From Hydractinia symbiolongicarpus (lineage: Eukaryota > Cnidaria > Hydrozoa > Anthoathecata > Hydractiniidae), in the NCBI RefSeq assembly GCF_029227915.1, contig NC_079875.1, forward strand, positions 3,720,001 to 3,784,000: 64,000 nucleotides of DNA. Reading direction: 5' to 3'. Each line of letters begins with the position of its first letter. The stretch's first letter is position 1. A program made the translations under genes and the position numbers. Shown here piece after piece: positions 37,701-46,069 of the stretch. The notes beneath the pieces are model-generated. The model ran no database searches. It was not told where the DNA came from and was given only the letters and a program-made list of their open reading frames with translations.

Positions 37701-38357
37701 GACAGTCCTTTTTTCGCTATCAATACTGGCTGGATTGGCACCTTTTTGTAGCAACAATACCACAAATTCAATTCTATCATAAAATACACTCCACGCTAAA
37801 GCAGTCATTTTCTTATTGTCAGGAGTATCAATTTCTCCTGTAGTCATACTTCGAAGTAAAGCTTGCAAAACTTTTATGTTATTATGGCTTGCCGACAAAT
37901 GTAGTGCAGTGCGGCCTTCTTTGTCTCTAGCAATACAATTGGCACCATATGATATCAGCAATTTCACAAGCTTATGATTACCTTGATATGCAGCCCAATG
38001 CAGTGCTGTCCTTTTGTCAACATCACATTTATTTATATTTGCCCCTGCTTTAAGTAATACCAAAACACAATCCACTCTATCACCTAAAACACTATATATA
38101 AGTGGTGTGCGACGCATGTTATCTTCCTCATCAACTGCATCTTTTTTTGTACGAATATACTCAGATAATTGTATCTTATTTCCGTTTATTGCAAGCAGGT
38201 GTATCGGTGAGGGTCCATCAATATTTTCAGTAGGTAATACTTGTGAACTTCGTAAGGTGCCATCATTTTCGCTTTCTTCATACACATCATCCAAACTGGG
38301 TTTTCCTTCCTTAATTATACTGTGTGACTTTGTTTTGTTAATAGATTTGTCAAACAT
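34782..38357 (-). CDS. INVS: Inversin (NPHP2): 16 ankyrin repeats plus IQ motifs, uninterrupted frame
   Basis: A single minus-strand frame encodes about 1191 residues. Residues about 40-570 form 16 ankyrin repeats in the inversin order (RRTPLIYSVLGDRVDCVLVL, GRTALHLSAS, HRTPLHWAAVLGN, GCTALHWACRSG and others), ending with LTPLDYSILEDHQDVAFYL. IQ calmodulin-binding motifs follow: AMKIQAVWRGYKFRRHF at about 590, VIIQKAFRKYLSRK at about 970 and LVIQLAWRQYLKNK at about 1045. Between them is a Ser/Asn-rich, probably disordered region with an RxxL-type word (RSDL). The C terminus has a basic patch (KKKRSNKFSFKKR). In vertebrates inversin defines a proximal segment of the primary cilium and moderates Wnt signalling. 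I chose MFDKSINKT (38357) as start; the longer ATG at 38378 overlaps a TATTTTAG that looks like an acceptor of a 5' UTR intron. Vertebrate INVS has many exons, so the lack of coding introns is unusual. Confidence 0.95.
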   Translation of the reverse strand: MFDKSINKTKSHSIIKEGKPSLDDVYEESENDGTLRSSQVLPTENIDGPSPIHLLAINGNKIQLSEYIRTKKDAVDEEDNMRRTPLIYSVLGDRVDCVLVLLKAGANINKCDVDKRTALHWAAYQGNHKLVKLLISYGANCIARDKEGRTALHLSASHNNIKVLQALLRSMTTGEIDTPDNKKMTALAWSVFYDRIEFVVLLLQKGANPASIDSEKRTVLHWTSENKDASILKMLIEQDPFICNWNDCEGRTALHMAVGQSNYSLVEFLLSVDKIEVNCIDHMHRTPLHWAAVLGNKSLVLLLLKHGADYTLSDNNGVRALHYAAQNNAHEVVQVMLNKKGIKDIPDDKQGTALMWAAVKGCDAVVKTLLESKCSDPNAADIHGQTALHMSTQAGHLNCVKLLIENGAHVDTVDVKHHIPLFYACASGHVEIVTELLSHGSSSNLDDRDLEGRCPLHYAAMVDRTDIIKVLIQNNLDPNTKDNAGCPPLHFASYGGFVHCMSVLLENGADVNMQDNDGCTALHWACRSGSVDAVKLLVSRFGANVNMFERSVEQLTPLDYSILEDHQDVAFYLTENNAYTAASLKDLSAMKIQAVWRGYKFRRHFHEKKQLFLKHEIIRRGVSDTGGSYHSEQDLFNQKLGNIQTLQVYSNQNNMATNNIEHNTGPDIQLQNYLTTNHRKRSTVSNLSGNTVSSKSSVFHHADRGRSDLRSGPKFSTDNTNPMSLHKVSAGSLSPYSYLQKQGFDEIYPPARKTSTGSLPAVHGGLLVRDHKIYSSSSVVGEQSTMKNYNDTRKTASSISIFNGGKDVGQNNYTTMKTLKVANANHFIPHNNRPTHSSLSSAGSSDINNAGNTKKGDRNNWYNKTYSRYVAAHQQGSIISSSSESSALFETKPLNHVLSTIMQRKQDIVIDSGATSSVDVDLPSKHISHGHTFHGNVFPVDTDPEKPWNVYRRDQKRINMIRLKTDAAVIIQKAFRKYLSRKNPKQISLYKDAKNNVDLCNATSPETEIDAQKDEYCNDDVDEDDEEEENDEFTLQEVAALVIQLAWRQYLKNKLVSQQSNYSSFEDDTAPISSTDEESIAHGHSSLRQEESDDFDSSFEENKFLEKQGKKKLTASHSVPVNIYTKKKRSNKFSFKKRLLQRSSASSNSAESPTLASVQQPLSKSDASAIKTGKPKLFLRGRSTSRSNDNS

Positions 38358-38378
38358 TTCTGTATAACTAAAATACAA

Positions 38379-39060
38379 ATGTTAATTAAACACTGTCCTA
38401 TTAGTGAATGAAGCAATCCAACTCAAACTTGTACATATATAGAGTGGTGTTTGTTAAACACATTAAGAAGCAAGATTGGTGTTTACTGGTCATAGTAAGC
38501 ACTTCTTCTACACGAATCATAAGCTTTATGATTTTTATCAGTATAACAGATCATAGGAAAGGTCAAGGATCAAGATGCATGTTATACTCTTAAAACAGCC
38601 TGTGTTTGTAACAAACAGAAGTTTCTTATCTATTATCAACTTGCTGGTTTTGTAATGTTATTTTTACCATAGCTGGTATTCAGTTTGAAACTTTTGGTGC
38701 TAGAATAAACTCAACTAATACAAGATATACATATTATTCGAATAAGTTTGTTTTTAAAAATTTGTTTTCAGTATAAGAATTTATTTTATTAGATGTGCCT
38801 TCTTATCAATTAATTTTCACTTTAAAAAAATATATATAGTTATGGATGTTTGGAAAATAATACATTTTATCTGCAACGTTTTGTTTAATATGTTGATTTT
38901 AATAATTTTGATTATTTGTAAACTTCTCAAACTCCTTTAGTAACCTTTATTAAATTTAATTCACGATTTCAAAAAACTCTTTAGTTTAAATTTTTTTTTA
39001 TTGTATCTGCTAAATTTACTCTGTATATACTTAGTCTTTTGTTTATTTTAGTCCTTAATA
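38379..39060. other. Upstream of inversin, no gene recognised
   Basis: AT-rich and without convincing frames. It should hold the inversin promoter and any 5' UTR exon. Confidence 0.45.
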
Positions 39061-39240
39061 AGCTTCTATGGAGTTCAGAGTGGTCATAGGAGTTATTTCA
39101 TGCAGATGATTTGGTTCCCATAGAGGAATTGGTGGAATAATTAGTTGAAAAGGTTAAGAAGTAGAAGAAAGGACTAGGAGAGAAAGAGTAAAGAGTGGAT
39201 GTAGCAAAGTCTAAATTTACTAGAAACTGGATGCTGTCCC
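39061..39240 (+). mobile_element. LINE fragment related to LINE D
   Basis: Plus-strand translation gives LHADDLVPIEELVE, a stop, then LVEKVKK and KGLGEKE, ending DVAKSKFTRNWML. This matches the reverse-transcriptase YADD box and following helix of the LINE at 50.3-52.0 kb (LLYADDLVLIAESMEELVE). Stops show it is a dead remnant. Confidence 0.7.
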
Positions 39241-39672
39241 CCTAAAACTGATAGACTGTAGAAACGGTGCATAGGCTGTGCAATTAGAGTTTTGAAAATA
39301 AAGCTACAAAGAATGTCTTCCACTAACGTAGAAAAACAATGGAAAATATAGGTTGTTTATGAGTTTTGTTGACATCATCAGTGCATATACAAAAACATTT
39401 TGGGGGAATTTTTTTACCTGTTGCCTGCAATATGTAGAACTTGGAGCGCTAATGAAGAAAATATATGGGATCATGTAATTTTAAAAAAATGTTTTAAGGT
39501 TTTTTAATAACAAATAACTCAGAAATTTAATTTTCACCACATGTGCAGCTAGGGACAAACTAGGATCAAATTGGTAAGTTCCCCAAAACCTGGTCCCCAA
39601 TTCTGCTTCAGAATGGATGGTGTAAAGATGTCACCAAAATACCTTTAAATCCCAATATTTCTGTAACTGTTA

Positions 39673-40722
39673 GGGGTCGTCTACAAATTTCGTATGATAT
39701 TTTATACGAATATATACGAATTTAATTGCTTTTAATTCATATAAAAATCGTATACAGTTCGTATAGTGTTAAATAGTTATACGATTTTTAAAAAATCTAA
39801 TACGAATTTTATATGATTGTCATACGAATTATATTCTCTTTTATACGATTTTCATACGAAGTTTCATACGAATTATATTCTCTTTTCATACGAATTGTCA
39901 TTCTAATTATATTCCCTTTTATACGAATTTTCATACGAATTATATTTCGTTTTTAAACTTTTAAAATGCGATCTAAAAAAACATTTCTATCACCGTTTTT
40001 CGTTTTTCAACTTTTAAAATGCGATCTAAAAAAACATTTCTATCGCAGTTTTTCGTTTTTAAACTTTTAAAATGCGATCTAAAAAAACATTTCTATCGCC
40101 GTTTTTCGTTTTTAAACTTTTAAAATGCGATCCAAAAAACATTTCTATCGCCGGTTTTCGTTTTCAAACTTTTAAAATGCGATCTAAAAAAACATTTCAT
40201 TCGCCGTTTTTCGTTTTTAAACTTTTAAAATGCGATCTAAAAAAACATTTCTATCGCCGTTTGTCGTTTTTAAACTTTTAAAATGCGATCTAAAAAACAT
40301 TTCTATCATTGTTTTTCGTTTTTTGAAACTTTTAAAATGCGATCTAAAAAAACATTTCTATCGCCGTTTGTCGTTTTTAAACATTTTAAAATGCGATCTA
40401 AAAAAATATTTTATTTTGAAACTCATATACGAATTTAATACAATGTCAAACGATTTTCTTTTTTTTAAAACCATACACATCTAATTAAAATCTCATCCAA
40501 ATTTTTTGTTAAACTCGTACGAATTTAACTTATACGAATTTAATTTAAAACTTATACGAATTTAATTTAAAACTCATACGAATTTAATTAAAAACTCATA
40601 CGAATTTTATACGAATTTAGAAAAGTTTCATACGAATTTAATTACTGTATGGCAAAAGAAAATTCGTATAGCATATACGAATTTTTTTGATACGAATTGC
40701 TACGAATTTTGTAGATGACCCC
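39673..40722. mobile_element. 1.05-kb TIR element with ACGAAT-rich arms and a 53-bp tandem repeat core
   Basis: The left end GGGGTCGTCTACAAATTTCG and the inverted right end GGGGTCATCTACAAAATTCG differ by only a few bases. Both arms (39690-39955 and 40420-40710) are filled with TACGAATT/ATTCGTAT words in opposite orientation. The core is a 53-bp tandem array at about 39956-40410, with nine copies of a unit containing AAAATGCGATCTAAAAAAAC and TTTCTATCGCCG (landmarks 39968, 40021, 40074, 40127). The frames at 40072-40281 and 40230-40484 are products of the repeat. No transposase is seen. Confidence 0.75.
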
Positions 40723-41016
40723 TTTTATCAAAAGCACAAGATCCTACACATTTTCTTGATCAGGGTTTCAAGATCTATATATACAATGAAAGCAACTAAT
40801 ATACAAATTTCAAAAACAATTTTATATTTTCTTATACGTTCGTCAAAAGCACATGATCCTATACATTTCTTTTATTAGCGTTTTAAGCTCTACACATTAC
40901 AGGTAACAGACAAATAAAATTAAAAAATATTTTTTTTGTGTATATACTGCTGAAGTTAGGAAAACACTGAAAACAAGTTGGTCTAGTGGCCTAATATCTT
41001 TTTTATTATTAAACGG

Positions 41017-41778
41017 CACTCAAAATATGTTTGGTTAGTGTCCTCCGACCGACCCTACCTAAAATTGAAAAAAATGCACAATTTTGACTCAGCTTCTCAA
41101 AATTCTAGCTCCAATCTTAGCCAAGCCTTGTCTTCTGGTCGATCTCCATGCCATGAGTAATAATGTGTACGAAAAACTCTGTGTAAAAACATGCACAAAT
41201 ATATGCTCAATGAAAGACGATCTGACGAGAAGCCGCACCATCGTTTGGGTCGATTGCGATTCATGTAAAAAATGGGCACATAAATCCTGTGGATTTATGT
41301 GCCCACTGGACTCCGCGGATGCTGATTGGTTCAATGTTAGAAGAAAGAGTTGGCTTTGTCTTGAACATAAAACCACCAGACATTGTCATGCTCAACTTTC
41401 ATTTACTTCACATTTATTTATTCTTATTCTATTAAATGAAAAACAGTATAGTGCGCAGGGGCAAACAATGATACCTAACTCATTATAGTATGTACGGCAC
41501 GGCACACAAGGTCAGAGACCCCTGAATATTAGAGTAACCTATTATTTGTTACCAGGCTACTCAGTTAGAATGCGTGACCGAAGGATGTTACAAATGGTAG
41601 CAATATGACTGGAGACGATGTTCATTCTTGTACAGTTTAGTGATTTTAGTTCATAGTTTTTAAAGAAAAGAGTATTTTTCCAAAAAAAAGCAATATTTTT
41701 ATTGACCAACCGACCGACCGAGTCACATTTTCAACCCGAGCGGACACTGATCAGACACTAACCAAACATATTTTTGTG
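41017..41778. mobile_element. 0.76-kb TIR element carrying a PHD-finger-like frame
   Basis: The left terminus CACTCAAAATATGTTTGGTT (continuing AGTGTC) is mirrored at the right as GACACTAACCAAACATATTT (continuing TTGTG). Inside both ends are CCGACCGACC-type words. The interior holds the frame 41084-41488 and a perfect 14-bp hairpin at 41274-41304. No transposase is visible; target duplications were not identified with confidence. Confidence 0.65.
41084..41488 (+). CDS. PHD-finger-like protein inside a TIR element, partial
   Basis: This 134-codon frame contains CVKTCTNICS, then VWVDCDSCKKWAHKSCG, then SWLCLEHK. The order Cys-x2-Cys, Trp-x-His-x2-Cys and a final Trp-x-Cys is that of a PHD or related treble-clef zinc finger, the type that reads histone tails or occurs in mobile-element proteins. 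It starts only about 60 bp inside the element's left terminus. The tail after EHK looks non-coding. A perfect palindrome GGGCACATAAATCC/GGATTTATGTGCCC spans the HKSCGFMCP codons, so those residues are partly a product of the symmetry. It may be an exon captured by a transposon, or a decayed ORF. Confidence 0.4.
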   Translation: MTQLLKILAPILAKPCLLVDLHAMSNNVYEKLCVKTCTNICSMKDDLTRSRTIVWVDCDSCKKWAHKSCGFMCPLDSADADWFNVRRKSWLCLEHKTTRHCHAQLSFTSHLFILILLNEKQYSAQGQTMIPNSL

Positions 41779-42269
41779 TACCGCGTAATATCTGGAAGAA
41801 GATATAGGACTAAACAATTGGATTCAATAGAAAAACAGGAGTATGACTACATAATGGCATTATTATTTAGAAATTAAAATAAACAAACTTTAAAGAGTCC
41901 ATTAAAAAAACTTTAAAAAAAATTCTAAAAGCTTCCTAAAAGGGTACCAAACATGTCTGTAAGATATTTTATGATCTTACCAAAGTAATTATTGCACATT
42001 CATGATGGGTTACGGACAAGCTATGAAAAATTTAGAAGATAAAGAATAAGAACAAGAATAGGATAGAGCATCATATTATCATCACATTTCTAGCTCTATA
42101 TATAATAGTTATTTAGCTACCTAGCCAGCTGAAAAGTCAGGAAAACACACAAGATCTATGGGAAGCGCTTATGCCAGTATAAAATTATCTGGATTGTCAC
42201 GAGAGGCTTAAATAGCCTGAAATTAAAAAGGGTTCTTAGAAAACCTTATACAGTTCGGGAGATGACACT

Positions 42270-42667
42270 AAAAGGGAAACGGTTTCCCATGTTTTATAGG
42301 GAAATTCCCATGTCATATAGGGAAATGGTTTCCCATATAGGAAACTGTTTCCTAAACTAATTTTTTTTTATTTTAATTTGGGTTTCCCTTTTGGGAAACC
42401 GTTACCCATTCTCAGAACCATTTTACGGAATTGCGGAAAAAGGCTACAATAATTTTTTTTCCTTCAGTGAAAATTTGCGGGAAAATATTCCCTTTCCATT
42501 GGTTTTCTATTTTTAGTGCGCTTCTTAACCAGCTCGTGCACAGATTCCTTTTTATTTTGGTGGTTTCCCTAATGGGAAACCATTGCCGTATTTTTGGCCT
42601 GTTTAGGGTAACCGTCAAGTTTCCCAAATGGGAAACCGTTTCCCAGATGGGTAGTGGTTTCCCTTTT
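42270..42667. mobile_element. 0.4-kb foldback element built of GGGAAACC/GGTTTCCC words
   Basis: The left end AAAAGGGAAACGGTTTCCCA and the inverted right end AAAAAGGGAAACCACTACCC match. The first 100 bases and last 130 bases carry at least eight copies of GGGAAAC(C/G) or GTTTCCC in both orientations, so several alternative hairpins are possible. The overlapping frames 42412-42675 (-) and 42431-42670 (+) come from this symmetry. Confidence 0.7.
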
Positions 42668-42679
42668 TGATTCAACTCC

Positions 42680-43576
42680 TGAACTGTTATAATTCTGTCA
42701 CACTCTAGCTAGCTAGCATGTTTTGTCGTGTTACCAAAAAAAATTGAGCACTTATAGCGCGGAGCAACGCGATTTAGGATTTGATAACCAATTTAGCCTT
42801 ACGCAGCTTAACACCTTAAATAAATGTACCGTAATAAAACAGCTAGACTAAGAAACAAAACATATACGTTGGGAAAGTGAAAATTGTTTCGTTTTGTTGT
42901 CACTCCCCAGTGCCTTCCGTGACTAGGCTACCATTATTAAAATCCACTGTGCTGGAGATCCTTGACCATAGTCAAAATATTTTTTGGTCAGAAATGGGTC
43001 TCCCCAATCCGACTAGGAGAGTTCATAGATTTTTAAAAGCATAACTTCTTCGAAAAAAAATTCTTTTAATGAAATGATAAATGATCACTGTCATATAATT
43101 TCTCATGTAGGATGCTGATAATATTTCTGAAGCCTGGGATAGAGGTGGTCATCTTGCATCATTTAAAAATAGAGCTTGCCTAGGCAGTTTTCAACTTACA
43201 AGAAAAAAATGGGGACTGGGAATCAGTTTATTGAAATTAAAACAATTAAACTTTTGTTTCTGTGCTCTCATTGGTCTGAGTCACGTGGGGAAAAAGCTAG
43301 CAAAAACAACATTTTTTTCGTGGAAAATCAGATCAAAACATACGAGTGGCTAGAAGAGAAAAGAAGTTGCTTTGTGGCGTGCTATTAATTACACTTTTTT
43401 AAATGTTTTTACTGCACGTCTATGTTATAAAGTTTCATTATAGCTGCCCTTTTATAAAATTAAAGGTAAACTTTTTTTAAGGAATTTAACTTACGAAAAC
43501 AAATTCGTACGAAAAGTCAACTGATCATATTTTTACGTCCAAAATGTTGTGCTACATATGTTTTTTTTTTAGAACC
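42680..43576. other. Upstream region of the BH3-like gene
   Basis: No recognised coding exon. The pyrimidine tract and AG at 43561-43572 look like an acceptor just before the BH3-like start codon, so a non-coding first exon should lie upstream, but it was not identified. Confidence 0.4.
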
Positions 43577-43852
43577 ATGGGCTTTTCTTACAAGAATGAT
43601 TCTTCGGCCGCGACAAATGATAACCGAGTTCGCCCTGAAGTAAATGAAATACCCAGTTCCAGTCAAAATATAAATAACGATTTACTGTCGAGGAGACAGT
43701 TAAACAGTATTGCTCAAGATAATAACAACAATTCTGGAATTCGTCAAATGGGATTCATGTTAAGGACAATGGGAGACCTGTTAAATCTGGCTTCTCAAAT
43801 TCAACGTAGTAGAAACACCTCTGGACAAAGACATCAAGGAAACGGTGGATAA
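43577..43852 (+). CDS. Putative BH3-only apoptosis regulator, 91 aa
   Basis: The ATG at 43577 (context AACCATGG) follows a strong acceptor (T10 then AG at 43571-43572) and opens a 91-codon frame ending TAA. In-frame codons upstream of the AG are taken to be intron. Residues 55-72 read IRQMGFMLRTMGDLLNLA. This fits the BH3 helix: hydrophobics at the h1-h4 spacing (Met58, Leu62, Met65, Leu69), the invariant Leu-Arg-x-x-Gly-Asp core (Leu62-Arg63 and Gly66-Asp67) and Asn70. The rest is polar, Asn/Ser/Gln-rich and probably disordered, as in BH3-only proteins that bind the groove of Bcl-2 family members. No membrane anchor is visible at the C terminus. A poly(A) signal lies 320 bp downstream. Homology outside BH3 is not expected, so function is an inference from one motif. 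Confidence 0.6.
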   Translation: MGFSYKNDSSAATNDNRVRPEVNEIPSSSQNINNDLLSRRQLNSIAQDNNNNSGIRQMGFMLRTMGDLLNLASQIQRSRNTSGQRHQGNGG

Positions 43853-44170
43853 AAAAACAGAACAATTTTTATTTATTTTCAAATCTTTCCTTCCTTTTTC
43901 ATACAGAATCTTGAAGTTTCTTTGGGCATGCCTAGATTTGCTCAAAACAATTTCCCGTAGTATTATACAGAATGTTTGTCGTTCCTTTTTTTATGACAAG
44001 TTTTTCTAAAACTTTCAGCTAATGATGGCCATAGTTCTTATATTTAAGCTGGACTTATTTATTTGACAGGTCATTGCTTTCTTTTTACTCAACTTCTCTG
44101 TTTGTTTAAAGTGTTCATATTGTGTATAAATTAATTTCTTTCCCATGGAAAGCCTTGAAATTGTATTTTA

Positions 44171-44176
44171 AATAAA
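44171..44176 (+). terminator. Poly(A) signal AATAAA
   Basis: AATAAA at 44171-44176 on the plus strand, 319 bp after the BH3-like stop codon, with only AT-rich non-coding sequence between. It is a reasonable 3' end for that gene. Confidence 0.5.
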
Positions 44177-45059
44177 GGTACAATATTGGTAATTTTGAAC
44201 AATGCAAAGGAATGTTAAAAGATACCCTAAATTATTTGTATATAGAGCTGAGCTGTAGTAAGATAATTAAATGTACATATTTATATTTAAAATTGAGTTA
44301 GGATATTATTTTGTAGTATTTTTGAATATTTTTATTTCAAAATAAGAAATGCTACATATTTGAATATATTTTGTATTTGTCATAAATTAACAACCAACTT
44401 ACTTATACAACTTAGGTAAGCAAACTAAAATATAAAGTTTTTCCTATTGTTATAAATAAAGAGAAAGGATAAAGTATTTTAACACTAGGTTAATGTGAAA
44501 TATTAAAAACATGTGAAAAGTTAAAACGATAAGCAAGAGCAGACATTTAGGTGTACAGGAGAACTATTTCAGAAAAGTAAAGACAAGATTCCCATACTCA
44601 CAAATTTTGCTATTAAAAAATGTTCTTAACAAAAAAAATGCGAACAGACACTGCTCTGTCTTTGCAAAAAAGTATTTTTTAAAAATTATAAGGAGTATAT
44701 AACATTTCTTTTTAAAATTGTCATCAACACTATCTTATTGCATGATTTAGCTTCTGGAAGACGAACCGTTGTAAAAATGCTGGAAAATACATTTCTGGTA
44801 GAAAATAAGCCAAAAATTTTATTTAAAAAGGTTGTCATGTTCCGTACGAAATTGACCCGTTGTACGAGGTTGGTCATTTTTCGTGCTTGTACGAAGATGG
44901 GCAATTTTGTACGAAAATGGGCATTACAATTGCTGTACAAAAATTAGGCAACGAATAATTTGGTTAAGAAATGAATATCTAAACATTGTTAATTACATTC
45001 AGTAATAATGGTAATATCTTAAATATTCTCTGAACGTTAATTTCTGACAATTATCTGAT

Positions 45060-46010
45060 GACTGTTCCAACTTCGTACAACTTAAATAACTGCGTACGAG
45101 GCTGGGCCTACTTCACTTCTTCTACTTGAATTTTTTTTATCCATACCAACTTCGTCCAACTTAAATAACTGTGTACAAGATTGGGCCAACGTCACTTCTT
45201 CTACTTAAGTTGAATTTTTTTGATCCATACCAACTTCGTACAACTTAAATAACTGTGTACGAGGTTAGGCCTACTTCACTTCTTCTACTTAACTTGAATC
45301 TTTTTTAACCACACCAACTTCGTACAACTTAAATAACTGTGTACAAGATTGGGCCAACGTCACTTCTTCTACTTAAGTTGATTTTTTTTTAACCATACCA
45401 ACTTCGTACAACTTAAATAACTGTGTACGAGGTTGGGCCAACGTCACTTCTTCTACTTAAGTTGAATTTTTTGATCCATACCAACTTTGTACAACTTAAA
45501 TAACTGTGTACAAGATTGGGCCAACGTCACTTCTTCTACTTAAGTTGAACTTTTTGATCCATACCAACTTCGTCCAACTTAAATAACTGTGTACGAGGTT
45601 GGGCCTACTTCACTTCTTCTACTTAAGTTGATTTTTTTTAACCATACCAACTTCGTACAACTTAAATAACTGTGTACAAGATTGGGCCAACGTCACTTCT
45701 TCTACTTAAGTTGATTTTTTTTAACCATACCAACTTCGTACAACTTAAATAACTGTGTACAAGATTGGGCCAACGTCACTTCTTCTACTTAAGTTGATTT
45801 TTTTTAACCATACCAACTTCGTACAACTTAAATAACTGTGTACAAGATTGGGCCAACGTCACTTCTTCTACTTAAGTTGAATTTTTTGATCCATACCAAC
45901 TTCGTCCAACTTAAATAACTGTGTACGAGGTTGGGCCAACGTCACTTCTTCTACTTAAGTTGAATTTTTTTTAACCATATAAACTTCGTACAACTTAAAA
46001 TACCAAGCCA
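45060..46010. repeat. 84-bp minisatellite inside the Ginger element, about 11 copies
   Basis: The unit includes CCATACCAACTTCGTACAAC, TTAAATAACTGTGTACGAGG and CACTTCTTCTACTTAAGTTG (landmarks 45141, 45225, 45310). The words CTTCGTACAA and TGTACGAGGTTGGGCC match the subterminal motif of the element's own inverted repeats, so the array probably grew from transposon-end sequence. Confidence 0.9.
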
Positions 46011-46069
46011 CAGATGAAGACTACTATATATTATCATTTATGGTCTTTACACCGCTTTTTTGTTTACTC

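Noticed and set aside
38358-38378. Upstream in-frame ATG of inversin (MYFSYTE)
   Set aside because: It overlaps TATTTTAG, a likely acceptor of a 5' UTR intron, and the extra residues have no counterpart I know in the family; MFDKS was preferred, with moderate confidence.
40072-40484. Repeat proteins with MRSKKTFLSPF-like units
   Set aside because: The 53-bp unit is not a multiple of three and shifts frame; this is satellite DNA, not a gene.
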